NCBI RefSeq assembly: GCF_001571385.1
Contig: NZ_BCNW01000001.1
Coordinates: 868,001-932,000, forward strand
Direction of reading: 5' to 3'
Length of the DNA stretch: 64,000 nucleotides
DNA from: Methanofollis ethanolicus
GTDB lineage: Archaea; Halobacteriota; Methanomicrobia; Methanomicrobiales; Methanofollaceae
The translations under genes were made by a program, and so were the position numbers. The notes below the pieces were generated by a model. That model searched no databases, was not told where the DNA came from, and saw only the letters and a program-made list of their open reading frames with translations. This document shows positions 44,690 through 53,513 of the stretch, one piece after another (position 1 is the first letter of the stretch; each line of letters begins with the position of its first letter).

Positions 44690-46495
44690 ATGGACCGGTG
44701 GATACTCCTGCCCCTTGCCGGGGCCCTGCTGATCGTTCTCGTCTGGGGCCTCGCCCTCTTCCTCCCCGACGCGGGGGGAGGGGTGGACGAAAGCGGCCTG
44801 CGCACTTTCTCCTCCGACAGTGACGTGATCGATTTCCTGAAAGAGCATGCGGCGACGTCCCCGCCGGGCGGGTACGTGGACGGCGTCGCACCCGATACGG
44901 CGCCGGGAGAGGCGGCCCGGACCCTTGCCCCCACGATGGCCCCGACGGCCGGCGGTGCTGTCGACTCTTCCTCGACGAACGTGCAGGTGGCCGGGGTGGA
45001 CGAGGCCGACGTCGTCAAGAACGACGACGAGTACCTCTATATCCTGCGGGAGGGCGAGTTCGTCATCGTCCGCGCCGTCCCGCCCGGCGAGGCTGAGGTC
45101 GTCGGCCGTGCGGCGGTGGACGGGTGGCCGCGGGCGCTCTTCCTCGACGGCGACCGTCTTGTCGTCTTCACCGTGAAGACGGAGGACGACATGGTCACCC
45201 CGGAGGGGAGCGCGGCGCCGGTGCCGGTGCACAGGGAGGTGACCGCCGCAAAGATCTGGTCGGTGGAAGACCGGGCGAACCCCCGTCTCATCGACACCGT
45301 CACCGTCACCGGGGCCTACGAGGGTGCGCGGCTCATCGACGGCGTGGTCTGGCTCATGACCGCGGAGCGTCCCGACCCGCCCGTCTATCCCCTGCCCGAG
45401 GCCGGGGGCGTCCGTCCCTCGATCTACACCCCGCCCGTCCCCCAGAGATACTACACCTTCCACACCCTCGCCTCCTTCCCGGTGGCGGGCGGCCGCGAAG
45501 CGTCGGCGGTCTCCTTCCTCCTCGGCGACGGCGGGACGATGTACGTCTCGGCGACGAACCTGTACCTCGCCTACTATGACGCTCCCGGCGGGAAGTCGGT
45601 CGTCCACCGCTTCGCCCTTGCGCCCGGCGGCGCCGCCTATGCGGCGACCGGCATGATCAACGGCACGGTGAAGAACCAGTTCTCGATGGACGAGGCGGGC
45701 GACACCCTCAGGGTGGCGACAACCTCTTTCCAGAACAACAGCACGAGCGGGGTCTACCTCCTCGACAGGGATATGGGGGTGCGGGGCGCCCTCGAAGGGA
45801 TCGCGCCGGGCGAGCGGATCTACGCGGCCCGCTTCATCGGCGACCGCCTCTACCTGGTCACATTCAGGCAGGTCGACCCCCTCTTCGTCATCGACCTCTC
45901 CGGGACGAAACCCGCCGTCCTCGGCGCCCTGAAGATACCGGGGTACTCGGAGTACCTCCACCCCTGCGGCGACCACTGCCTCATCGGCGTCGGCAGGGAG
46001 ACGGCGGTGAATGAGTGGGGCGGCACCGTCACCGGCGGCCTGAAGGTCGCCCTCTTCGACGTCGGCAATGTCTCGGCCCCGACTGTCGTGGACACCGCTG
46101 TCATCGGCGGCCAGATGACCGGGTCGCCGGCCCTCGAGGACCACAAAGCCTTCTTCTTCGACGAAAGACGCGGCGTCCTGGTCCTCCCTGTCTTCGACCA
46201 CGGACAGAATTATCCTGTCTCTTCCTCTCCCTGGAACGGGGCGTACGTCTTTACCGTCTTCGAAGGGGAGGGCATCGACCATATCGGGACCATCGCCCAC
46301 GAACCGTCATGGGACGGGCGGGTGGAGAGGACGGTGCGCTTCGGCGAGACCCTGGCCACGATCTCCGAACTCTCGGTCGTCCTGACCGACCTTCCCGACT
46401 GCACCCGTGCGGGTTCTGTCGTCCTCGGTGAGTCGAGCGTGCCCCCGCCGGTGGTGACCACCCCGCCGCCCGTGCCCCCCGCGATGGGGGGGTGA
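44690..46495 (+). CDS. Membrane-anchored beta-propeller domain protein
   Basis: A 601-residue surface protein. One N-terminal membrane anchor (WILLPLAGALLIVLVWGLALFL) precedes a linker and the phrase STNVQVAGVDEADVVKND near residue 97, the hallmark of the Beta_propel family (PF09826). Multiple strands with repeated G-D-x-L/I-x-V elements follow to the C-terminus, which ends in a Pro-rich tail. Exact role unknown; homologues lie on the outside of many archaea. It overlaps nothing and runs into a histidine kinase. Confidence 0.9.
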   Translation: MDRWILLPLAGALLIVLVWGLALFLPDAGGGVDESGLRTFSSDSDVIDFLKEHAATSPPGGYVDGVAPDTAPGEAARTLAPTMAPTAGGAVDSSSTNVQVAGVDEADVVKNDDEYLYILREGEFVIVRAVPPGEAEVVGRAAVDGWPRALFLDGDRLVVFTVKTEDDMVTPEGSAAPVPVHREVTAAKIWSVEDRANPRLIDTVTVTGAYEGARLIDGVVWLMTAERPDPPVYPLPEAGGVRPSIYTPPVPQRYYTFHTLASFPVAGGREASAVSFLLGDGGTMYVSATNLYLAYYDAPGGKSVVHRFALAPGGAAYAATGMINGTVKNQFSMDEAGDTLRVATTSFQNNSTSGVYLLDRDMGVRGALEGIAPGERIYAARFIGDRLYLVTFRQVDPLFVIDLSGTKPAVLGALKIPGYSEYLHPCGDHCLIGVGRETAVNEWGGTVTGGLKVALFDVGNVSAPTVVDTAVIGGQMTGSPALEDHKAFFFDERRGVLVLPVFDHGQNYPVSSSPWNGAYVFTVFEGEGIDHIGTIAHEPSWDGRVERTVRFGETLATISELSVVLTDLPDCTRAGSVVLGESSVPPPVVTTPPPVPPAMGG

Positions 46496-46560
46496 CGGCC
46501 CCGGTCATCTCATACAATCCCATATTTTTATTGTCCCTGCCGGAGAGGTCTTCTGAAGCT

Positions 46561-47991
46561 ATGGTTATCGAGTACCCCGAACCCGCAGCCATATTGCGGG
46601 CCCTCCCCCTGCCTGTCGGCGTGATCGACCGGGACGGCCGCGTCATCCGGGCGAACCCGATCTTTTCGTCGGTGCCGGACGACCTGCTCTCTTCGCCGGA
46701 CGTCGCCGCATTCCTCGCGCATGTGCGGGAAGAGGGCGCCGCCTCCGCCACCCTCTGCGTCGGCCCGGACTGTTTCGCGGTGAAGGGGCGGGTGGTGCCG
46801 GGGCCGGGTGGCCATGTCGTCGTCGCCCTCGTCCCCGACAGGGATACAGGGCAGGGCGGGTGCCGTCTTGCCGTCCTCGTCGGCATCATGAGGGCCGCCA
46901 CCGCGCCGACCTCCCTCCAGGAGACGCTGGCGGCGGTGGTGGAGAAGACCGTCGCCCTCCTCGACTTCGATGCCGGGGCGGTCTACTTCGTCGAGAAAGG
47001 CGGGGCCTCGGCCGCGCGGCGCGCCGACGCCGGACTGTACCGTCTCTACTTCCCCGACGCCATAGCTGTCGGCGGCGACGGGGACGACTGGTCCAGCATC
47101 TTCTCCGACGGCAGGGCCCGGTATGGCGAGGTCTACCTCGGCGTCGCCCATGCCGAGGGGGAACTCGGCGTCTATTCCCACGCGGTCGTCCCGGTCTCCC
47201 TCCCCTCAGGACAGGTGATCGGCGCCCTCGCCATCGCAAACAGCAGTTTCCACTCCTTCTCTCCCCTGGAGAAGGAGACCCTGGAGGCGATCGGCAGGGA
47301 GGTCGGCGGCATCATCCACAAGGCCGCCCTTGCCGACGACCTTGCGGCCGCCAGGACCGAGGCCGACCTCTACCTCGACGTGCTGACGCACGACATCAAC
47401 AACGCGAACAGTGTGGCGATGGGCTACCTGGAGATGCTCAGGGAGGAGGTCGCCGGGGAAGAGGCGGTCTTTGCCGGGAAGTGCCTCTCCGGGATCCGGC
47501 AGAGTTGCGGGATCATCGACCGGGTCCAGGTCCTGCGGGCCTGCCAGCAGGAACCGACCCTCCGCGCCGTGCCCCTCGACCCGGTGATCAGGTCTGCCAT
47601 CGACGGTTTCCCCGGTGCGTCGGTCACGTACGCGGGGACCGGGGCCGCCGTCAGGGCCGACGACCTCCTCCCCCGCATCTTCGAGAACCTCATCGGCAAC
47701 AGTCTGAAGCACGGGGGCGCGGAGGTCGGGATCGCGATCGACGTCTCTGCGGAGAACGGCGGGGTCGATGTCAGGGTCAGCGACACCGGCCCCGGCATCC
47801 CTCCCGAGGCAAGAAAAAAAGTCTTCGAGCGTTTCTTCAGGTACACCCGCTCCCGGCCGGGGCAGGGCCTCGGCCTCTATATCGTGGGGACGCTGGTCCA
47901 GAGGTACGGCGGCGAGATAAGGGTGGAGGACCGTGTCGAGGGGAGGCCCGGTGAGGGCGCCGCCTTCTGCTTCACTCTCAGGTCTGGCTGA
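46561..47991 (+). CDS. Sensor histidine kinase
   Basis: A 476-residue soluble kinase. A PAS-like start (PEPAAILRALPLPVGVIDRDGRVIRAN, spread over residues 6-32) is followed by a GAF-like domain (about 105-260; LLDFDAGAVYFVE, GQVIGALAIANS). The phosphoacceptor H277 lies in LTHDINN. The ATPase has N-box NLIGNSLKHGG, G1 DTGPGIP, F-box FERFFR and G2 GQGLGLYIV. No membrane helix, so it senses an intracellular signal. ATG 46561 with GGAGAGG upstream is preferred over the frame opening at 46492. No receiver gene is adjacent; the nearest is at 39.9 kb. Confidence 0.92.
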   Translation: MVIEYPEPAAILRALPLPVGVIDRDGRVIRANPIFSSVPDDLLSSPDVAAFLAHVREEGAASATLCVGPDCFAVKGRVVPGPGGHVVVALVPDRDTGQGGCRLAVLVGIMRAATAPTSLQETLAAVVEKTVALLDFDAGAVYFVEKGGASAARRADAGLYRLYFPDAIAVGGDGDDWSSIFSDGRARYGEVYLGVAHAEGELGVYSHAVVPVSLPSGQVIGALAIANSSFHSFSPLEKETLEAIGREVGGIIHKAALADDLAAARTEADLYLDVLTHDINNANSVAMGYLEMLREEVAGEEAVFAGKCLSGIRQSCGIIDRVQVLRACQQEPTLRAVPLDPVIRSAIDGFPGASVTYAGTGAAVRADDLLPRIFENLIGNSLKHGGAEVGIAIDVSAENGGVDVRVSDTGPGIPPEARKKVFERFFRYTRSRPGQGLGLYIVGTLVQRYGGEIRVEDRVEGRPGEGAAFCFTLRSG

Positions 47992-48008
47992 TAGCGGCTT
48001 TGGAGAAT

Positions 48009-48062
48009 CGCTCGTGAAACGAAGTTTCAAGCGGTTCTTTGAAAATCACCTCAGTGGTTTTC
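48009..48062. terminator. Twin hairpins after histidine kinase
   Basis: Two consecutive hairpins. The first pairs TGAAAC (48015-48020) with GTTTCA (48024-48029), extended by CGCT/AGCG across a 2-nt bulge. The second pairs GAAAATCAC (48041-48049) with GTGGTTTTC (48054-48062) around a 4-nt loop. They lie just behind the kinase stop at 47991 and border repeat cluster B. Confidence 0.55.
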
Positions 48063-48099
48063 ATGGTAAATCCTCGTTTTCGGGCTGATGTGTCTCCCA

Positions 48100-48440
48100 A
48101 CTCCCTGAGAGAAGACATAGTTTCACCGCCTTCCCCTCAATCCAGACCGGGGGACTCCTCGCTATCGCTCGTCGCCCCCGGACCCCCGATCTTAGGATAG
48201 GGCAGGGGAAGGGTAATCCTGAACTAGCGAGTCTTCTATCCGCCCGCTGTCCAGAGTATGAGTCTTGTGGCTGCGAATGGAGTGAGGTCAAGAAGGTCGA
48301 AGACCTTCGCTGTGTGAACGAAGGGAGCATGAGAATACAGGATATTGGAAATATCCTGTTCCGGCAGATCTCCGCTCTGCCCAGGGGTCGAAGACCTTCG
48401 AGCAGTCCCCCGGCACGGGCACGCCAGAAAAAAATGTGCA
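48100..48440. repeat. GC-rich intergenic repeat cluster B
   Basis: Carries the same module as the other clusters: accgggggact-(loop)-gtcgcccccggacccccg with tcttaggatagggc(a)ggggaag at about 48145-48212. To its right are a near-perfect hairpin ACAGGATATT-gga-AATATCCTGT (48337-48359) and two copies of ggtcgaagaccttcg (about 48295 and 48385). No gene is seen. It lies between the kinase and the STAS gene, which converge on it. Confidence 0.75.
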
Positions 48441-48452
48441 GATTCCTGATCT

Positions 48453-48809
48453 TTACCTTTTTTCCGCCGCCTGCACGGCCTCGCCGACGTCCGGGTGGAT
48501 GGGGATGATCCGGTCGAACCCCGCGGTGACGAGCACGTCCCGCACCCTCGGCTGCGGCCCGGCGATGGAGAGGTCGCCGCCGCCCTTCCGCATCTCCTTG
48601 AGTGCCGTCAGCATCACCCGCAGACCCGAGGAACTCGTGTAGGTGAGGCCGCCGAGGTCGAGCACCACGGCGGGGGGGTGCCGCACGGTCACCGCCGCGA
48701 GCGCCTCCGCTGCGGCCGACGAGGAGACGGCGTCGAGCCTCCCCTGCAGGGAGACGACGACCGCCTGCCCTTCCGACCGCTCGGAGACCGCTATCTCCTC
48801 TGTATTCAT
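48453..48809 (-). CDS. STAS domain protein (anti-sigma factor antagonist-like)
   Basis: A 118-residue STAS protein like SpoIIAA. It has AVVVSLQGRLDAVSSSAAAEAL, then AVVLDLGGLTYTSSSGLRVML, where the Ser of YTSSSGLR is the site phosphorylated in bacterial partners. In bacteria this class is switched by a Ser/Thr kinase and phosphatase. No kinase or phosphatase gene of that type is adjacent, so the partners must be elsewhere. Archaea lack sigma factors, so the target is a different protein. It is transcribed toward repeat cluster B. Confidence 0.93.
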   Translation of the reverse strand: MNTEEIAVSERSEGQAVVVSLQGRLDAVSSSAAAEALAAVTVRHPPAVVLDLGGLTYTSSSGLRVMLTALKEMRKGGGDLSIAGPQPRVRDVLVTAGFDRIIPIHPDVGEAVQAAEKR

Positions 48810-48849
48810 GGGGGAGAGAGTCGCCCTCGCCCCTCAAAAACCTTCGTCC

Positions 48850-49683
48850 TCAGGTCACCGTGACCTGCCGGAAGCGCCAGCGTGCGAGGAGATAGGTGAG
48901 GGCGGCGAAGACGAGGAGGACGCAGAAGGAGAAGGCGACGTCCCCGGCCGTCGTCACGTAGCGGACGCCGAGGGCGGTGAAGTCCGGGCCGATGGCGAAG
49001 TACCTGAGGCCGGTGATGAGGTGGGTGAGGGGGTTTACCGCCGCGAGGGCCCTGAGGGCGTCGGGCAGGGTGGCCGTCGGGTACAGGGCGTTCGAGGCGA
49101 AGAAGATCGGGAGGGTGAGCAGGGTGATCACCGCCTGCAACCCCTCCGGCGTCTCCATCGTGACCGCGATCGCCGAGGAGAGGAAGAGGAAACCGAGGGC
49201 GAAGACGCCGACGAAGGCGAGCATCCCCGCGACGGCCGCGACCGTCTCCATCGCGCCGAAACCCGCGAAGAACTCGACGCCGAGGAGGAGGCCGAAACCG
49301 GTGATGACGATTGCCTGGAGGTACGACTTGGTCACGCCCGAGAGAGCGATGCCGACGATGATACTGCCGCGGGGGAGGGGGCTTGCGACGATCTCCCGGA
49401 GGAGGCCCCAGTTTTTGTCGAAGAGGAAGATGATCCCGCCGTACAGGCTCGTGAAGAGCGTGGTCAGGGCGATCACCCCGGCGCACATGAAGGTGAGGTA
49501 CCCGACTGTCGTCGTGCCCGGTGCGGCGGCGGCCGGGGCGAAGCGGTCGAAGGAACTCGCCATCCCGATCCCGAAGAAGGCGAGCCAGAGGGCGGGCTGG
49601 ACGAGGGAGGCTACGAGGACCGACTTGAAGCGGACGAAGCGGAGGAGGTCGCGCCAGGTGATGGTGAGAAAGCGGAGGTCCAT
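48850..49683 (-). CDS. ABC-2 type transporter permease
   Basis: A 277-residue permease with six membrane helices of the ABC-2 (DrrB-like) type, including ASLVQPALWLAFFGIGM and the conserved region FLFDKNWGLLREIVASPLPRG ahead of helix 3. The usual final helix (AFSFCVLLVFAALTYLLARWRF) is present. The gene directly abuts the ATP-binding gene and the pair should form an exporter. Substrates of this family include drugs and lipids; the sequence does not tell which. Confidence 0.93.
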   Translation of the reverse strand: MDLRFLTITWRDLLRFVRFKSVLVASLVQPALWLAFFGIGMASSFDRFAPAAAAPGTTTVGYLTFMCAGVIALTTLFTSLYGGIIFLFDKNWGLLREIVASPLPRGSIIVGIALSGVTKSYLQAIVITGFGLLLGVEFFAGFGAMETVAAVAGMLAFVGVFALGFLFLSSAIAVTMETPEGLQAVITLLTLPIFFASNALYPTATLPDALRALAAVNPLTHLITGLRYFAIGPDFTALGVRYVTTAGDVAFSFCVLLVFAALTYLLARWRFRQVTVT

Positions 49684-50625
49684 CTACGTCTCCCCGGCGA
49701 GCGCCCGCCCGGTGAAGTGGACGAAGACGTCGTCCATCGAGGGCTTCTTCATGTTCACCGCCGTGACCCTGATCCCCTCCTCGGCCATCGCCGCCATGAC
49801 GCCTGGGAGGAGGCGGGTGCCGTCCGCGGCCGTCATGAGGAGCACCCCCCTCGCCTTCTCCCGCACCTCCTTCACGGCGGGCATCGCCCTGAGGACGGCC
49901 GCGGCACGGTCCCTCTCCGCGGTCTCCAGGTAGATGAGGTCCTGGCCGAGGGCGTTTTTCAGGTCGATGGGTCGGCCCTGGAGGACGATCCGCCCGCCGT
50001 CGACGAGATTGATCCGGTCGGAGAGGTGGTCGGCCTCGTCCATGTAGTGGGTGGTCAGGAAGATCGTCGTCCCGGCCCTGTTCACCTCCCGGATCGCCTC
50101 CCAGATCCGCCGGCGCGTCTGCGGGTCGAGACCGATCGTCGGTTCGTCCAGGAAGAGCACCTTCGGGCGGGTCATGAGGCCGCGGGCGATCTCAAGCCGC
50201 CTCTTCATCCCGCCGGAGAGGTGGCGGGTGAGGACGTCCCTCTTCTCGGTCAGGTCGACGAGGGCGAGGAGGTCGTCGATGCTCCTCCTCCTCTCCTCCG
50301 TCTCCATGCCGTACAGGCGGCCGTGGAACTCCAGGGTCTCGCCGACCGTCATGTCGCGGTCCAGGGTGACCTCCTGGAAGACGATCCCGATCGCCTCCCG
50401 CACGCGGTCGGGCTCGGCCGCCACGTCGAACCCGGCCACCACGGCCCGCCCTCTCTGGAGGGGGAGGAGGGTGGTGAGCACGTTGATCACCGTGCTCTTC
50501 CCGGCGCCGTTCGGCCCGAGGAAGGAGAAGATCTCCCCTTCCTCGACGGTGAAGCTGATCCCCTGCACCGCCTTCACTGTCCCGAAGGAGTGTTCGAGAC
50601 CCTCAACCTCGATGACCGCCGCCAT
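49684..50625 (-). CDS. ABC transporter ATP-binding protein (DrrA-like)
   Basis: A 313-residue ATPase with Walker A GPNGAGKST (37-45), Q-loop VFQEVTL, signature LSGGMKRRLE, Walker B VLFLDEPTIGLD and H-loop LTTHYMDEAD. The C-terminal extension (ending GRALAGET) is of DrrA type. It powers the ABC-2 permease encoded directly behind it; stop and start codons are adjacent (49684/49683). Possible function: export of an antibiotic-like or lipid molecule. The set is preceded by the Clp1-like gene on the same strand. Confidence 0.95.
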   Translation of the reverse strand: MAAVIEVEGLEHSFGTVKAVQGISFTVEEGEIFSFLGPNGAGKSTVINVLTTLLPLQRGRAVVAGFDVAAEPDRVREAIGIVFQEVTLDRDMTVGETLEFHGRLYGMETEERRRSIDDLLALVDLTEKRDVLTRHLSGGMKRRLEIARGLMTRPKVLFLDEPTIGLDPQTRRRIWEAIREVNRAGTTIFLTTHYMDEADHLSDRINLVDGGRIVLQGRPIDLKNALGQDLIYLETAERDRAAAVLRAMPAVKEVREKARGVLLMTAADGTRLLPGVMAAMAEEGIRVTAVNMKKPSMDDVFVHFTGRALAGET

Positions 50626-50644
50626 CCTTCCCTCTTTCCCTGCC

Positions 50645-51442
50645 TCATTCCTCTTGAAGATAGCGGGGCGGCAGGTCGGGCCTGAAGTCCGCGACCTCCA
50701 GACAGGCGGGGGCGCCGGGTGCGGGCGGCGGCGCCGTCAGGGTGACGCCCTCAGGCCCCGCGGCGCCGACGATACCGGCGGTGAGGACCCAGCCGTCGGC
50801 GTCGAGGAGGGCGGCGAAGTGGCCGGGGGTCGGGGCGTGGCCGATGCGGCGCACCTCGTTGCCGACGACGATCTCCCCCGCATCCTCCATGTGGCGGGCG
50901 AACCGTTCGGCACGGTACCGCCGCCTCTCCCCCTGCGACCGCCGCCGCACCGCGGGCGCCGGGGGGATGCGGTGGACCTGCACGGCCGGGAAAGGTGCGA
51001 GGATGCGGCCGATCTCCGCCTGCCTGCCGATGGCGACGATCTGGTCGGGCCTGAGGACCTCGATCGTCCGCCTCTGGAACTCCACGCCCCCGTCGCCCCA
51101 GATGTACCCGCAGGAGTCGACGAGGACGACTTCCGGGCCTTCGGCGACGGCGGCGTCGAGGAGGCGCCTGATGCCGGAGAGGGTCGCGAGGAGGGCGTGC
51201 GAGGGGGAGAACGCCCCGGTGAACCGCAGGCGGACCCTCCCGTCCGGGTGAGAGAGGCCGAGGGTGCCGGGCGGGCCGAGGACCGACTGTCCAGGGTCGC
51301 CATCGATGTAGGCGACGCCCCCTCTCTGTGCGGCGATCCAGCGGGCGAGGGTCGTCTTGCCGCAGTCGCTCGCGCCGAGGAGGAAGACGGTCCCCTCGAG
51401 GTCCTGCACGACTCTATCCCAGCGCGGTTCAGGGACGATCAT
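50645..51442 (-). CDS. Clp1/Nol9-like polynucleotide kinase
   Basis: A 265-residue P-loop protein related to Clp1/Grc3/Nol9 5'-OH polynucleotide kinases. Walker A reads GASDCGKTT (about 23-31), and YIDGDPGQSVLGPPGTLGL supplies the catalytic Asp and the loop typical of the family, with VVLVDSCGYIWGDGG as Walker B. A C-terminal beta domain follows. ATG 51442 is chosen because the upstream extension is not conserved-looking. Archaeal members phosphorylate RNA or DNA 5' ends in RNA repair or tRNA processing. It precedes the ABC genes by 19 nt. Confidence 0.85.
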   Translation of the reverse strand: MIVPEPRWDRVVQDLEGTVFLLGASDCGKTTLARWIAAQRGGVAYIDGDPGQSVLGPPGTLGLSHPDGRVRLRFTGAFSPSHALLATLSGIRRLLDAAVAEGPEVVLVDSCGYIWGDGGVEFQRRTIEVLRPDQIVAIGRQAEIGRILAPFPAVQVHRIPPAPAVRRRSQGERRRYRAERFARHMEDAGEIVVGNEVRRIGHAPTPGHFAALLDADGWVLTAGIVGAAGPEGVTLTAPPPAPGAPACLEVADFRPDLPPRYLQEE

Positions 51443-51513
51443 CTGATGCCATCGGCATGGGCTATCTTCAAATATACCTCTATCCCCAGTAGGGCCCGAA
51501 GAGGGGAGGAAAC

Positions 51514-51936
51514 ATGACACTGATGGAGTGCTGCCAGGTGCCGGTCGTGAGCGTCCCGCCGGAGACGCCGGTCTTCGACGTCGCCGCGATCATGGCCGAG
51601 CAGAATGTGGGGAGCGTCGTCGTCGTGGAGAAGAAGAAGCCCGTCGGGATCGTCACCGACCGGGACATCACCGTGCGGGTCACGGCGCAGGCGCTGGACC
51701 CGAAACAGATCCCGGCACGGACGGTGATGACCGCAGACCTCCTTGTGCTGCCCGGGACGACCGGCCTCTATGAGGCGCTGGAAGCGATCCGGAAGAAGGG
51801 GGTGAGGCGAGTCCCTGTCGTGGACGAGCACGGCGCCCTCACCGGGATCATCACGGTCGACGACATCATCCGCCTCCTTGCGGCCGAGATGGAGGGCATC
51901 TCCGCCGTCATCCGCGCGGGGACGCCGGTGATCTGA
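51514..51936 (+). CDS. CBS-domain pair protein
   Basis: A 140-residue protein with two CBS domains: VVSVPPETPVFDVAAIMAEQ with GIVTDRDITVR, and VMTADLLVLPGTTGLYEALE with RRVPVVDEHGALTGIITVDDI. Such pairs bind adenine nucleotides or SAM and act as energy sensors or regulators. No fused enzyme. It has AGGGGAGGAAAC before the ATG, a strong ribosome-binding site, and is divergent from the Clp1-like gene. Confidence 0.95.
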   Translation: MTLMECCQVPVVSVPPETPVFDVAAIMAEQNVGSVVVVEKKKPVGIVTDRDITVRVTAQALDPKQIPARTVMTADLLVLPGTTGLYEALEAIRKKGVRRVPVVDEHGALTGIITVDDIIRLLAAEMEGISAVIRAGTPVI

Positions 51937-51989
51937 GGACCGATCTTTTTTTGGTAGGGGTGTGGGGATCTGCCCGGTCCTGTGAAAGG

Positions 51990-52370
51990 GAGCGCGGAGC
52001 AACCGCCTTCCCCATAATCTCGACCGGGGGACACGGCCCCCCGGACCCCCTCTTGCGATTAGTCCGGGGAAGACAGAGCAGAGATCCTGAGGAAGAGATT
52101 GCCATCCCCCGTCTATCCTAATGGCAGGGGTCCGGGGGCGGTAGTCCCCCGGTGGAATGCGTCGATCAACTGCCTTCCCCACACTGCCCGCCAGGGGTTT
52201 CACCCCCGGACCCCCGTCTAGGATAGGGCCGGGGAAGTGCGAAGCGGGAATCCTCTGGAGGGAGACTGCCATCCACCCCCAATCCTGAGCGGGGTCCAGG
52301 GGCGGCAGTCCCCCGGTAGAATGCGTCGATCCACTGAAGGGAGACTGCCGTCCCCCGTCTATCCCGAGCG
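51990..52370. repeat. GC-rich intergenic repeat cluster C
   Basis: At least two tandem units. Each has ccgggggac/acccccgg... with (tc)taggatagggccggggaag or a close variant (52020-52070; 52190-52235) and a second module gattgccatcccccgtctat-cctaatggcaggggtccgggggcggtagtccccc (about 52098-52160; repeated with changes at about 52263-52315). Units end in ggtggaatgcgtcgatcaactg or variants. No gene. It lies between the CBS and DUF2721 genes. Confidence 0.8.
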
Positions 52371-52465
52371 TGAAAACCCCTATCTCCCTCCTCTTCCAGA
52401 GCCCTTTTTTCCCCTCACGAGAAACCCTGATCCGCACGCCACAACGACAACGTGCGGAGCATCAC

Positions 52466-52912
52466 ATGACGACAGCAGACATCATCCAGACGATGCTCGC
52501 CCCGGGACTCATGATCTCGGCGTGCGGACTCCTCATTCTCGGCATGAACAACAAGTACTCCCTTGTCTTCAACAGGATCCGCCTCCTCGACGAGGAGAAA
52601 AGAAAGATTTTCAGGTGCGGCGACGGGGACCCCGAGCACCGGCAGAACGTCTGCGCGCAACTCGCCGAACTGCGGGTGCGGGCGCGCCGCGAGAGGAACG
52701 CCATCCTCTCTTACTCGGCGTCGGTGGCGGCCTTCGTCGTCACCTCCCTCCTGATCGGCCTCTCCGACGTCCAGGGCCTGCCCGGCCTCTCCGTCCTCAC
52801 CATCCTCTCCTTCCTTGTCGGGATGGTGCTCGTCCTCGCCGGCGTCCTCTTTGCGGCGCAGGAAGCCCTGATGGGCTACGATATCATCTGCATCGACATG
52901 AAAGACGGGTGA
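52466..52912 (+). CDS. DUF2721 family membrane protein
   Basis: A 148-residue protein with three membrane helices: LAPGLMISACGLLILGM, ILSYSASVAAFVVTSLLIGL and VLTILSFLVGMVLVLAGVLFAA. Between the first two lies the conserved cytoplasmic part NKYSLVFNRIRLLDEEKR. This order matches DUF2721, a widespread family of unknown function. ATG at 52466 excludes an N-terminal stretch derived from the repeat. It is convergent with the PEBP gene. Confidence 0.82.
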   Translation: MTTADIIQTMLAPGLMISACGLLILGMNNKYSLVFNRIRLLDEEKRKIFRCGDGDPEHRQNVCAQLAELRVRARRERNAILSYSASVAAFVVTSLLIGLSDVQGLPGLSVLTILSFLVGMVLVLAGVLFAAQEALMGYDIICIDMKDG

Positions 52913-52919
52913 ACCTCCC

Positions 52920-53408
52920 TCAGGGCCGCCTGTACATCGCGAAAATCTCGCCGTACTCGAGGGCGTGCCCCTGCATGGCGGCGACGAGGGCGTGCTGGTC
53001 GGAACCGGGCGCGAGGTCGAGGCGCGTGTCCAGGCCGTAGACCCGGAAATAATACCTGTGCGCCTCGCCCCGCGGCGGGCACGGCCCCAGGTAGCCGATC
53101 CTCCCATAACTGTTCGTCCCCTGGACCATGCCGACCGGTGCCTCCACCACCTTCTCCGGCGGGACGCCCTCCGGGACCACCGCCCGCCCGTCGGAGTAGC
53201 GCAGGGGCTCGATGTTCCAGGCGAGCCAGGGGGAGAAGGAACACCCCTGCTCGTAGGGGTTGTGCACGATCAGGGCGACCGACGGCGTCGACACTCCGGT
53301 GATCGTGAGCCGCGGCGACGTCCCCGCGCCGTCGCAGGTGTGCCGCACGGGAAACTCGACGAACCCGAGGTCGACGCCGATCCTGTGCAGACTCCGCTCT
53401 CCTGTCAT
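52920..53408 (-). CDS. YbhB/YbcL-like PEBP family protein
   Basis: A 162-residue protein of the phosphatidylethanolamine-binding family. It has RHTCDGAGTSPRLTITG near the N-terminus (the D-G-x-x-x-S-P-P-like ligand motif), SVALIVHNPYEQG, WLAWNIEP and the C-terminal GPCPPRGEAHRYYFRVYGLD pattern. No signal peptide, so probably cytoplasmic. The ligand and role are unknown. The ATG at 53408 drops an upstream non-conserved stretch. It shares its upstream region with the divergent RNase H gene. Confidence 0.93.
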   Translation of the reverse strand: MTGERSLHRIGVDLGFVEFPVRHTCDGAGTSPRLTITGVSTPSVALIVHNPYEQGCSFSPWLAWNIEPLRYSDGRAVVPEGVPPEKVVEAPVGMVQGTNSYGRIGYLGPCPPRGEAHRYYFRVYGLDTRLDLAPGSDQHALVAAMQGHALEYGEIFAMYRRP

Positions 53409-53513
53409 GACCCGACCTCTGTCCCGCCTCCTATATATCCCGCGGGGTGAGGTCGGACCTGTCCACAACCATCAGCCATATGTAGCGTCCCTTCCAACTC
53501 TACTGGGAGAGCC

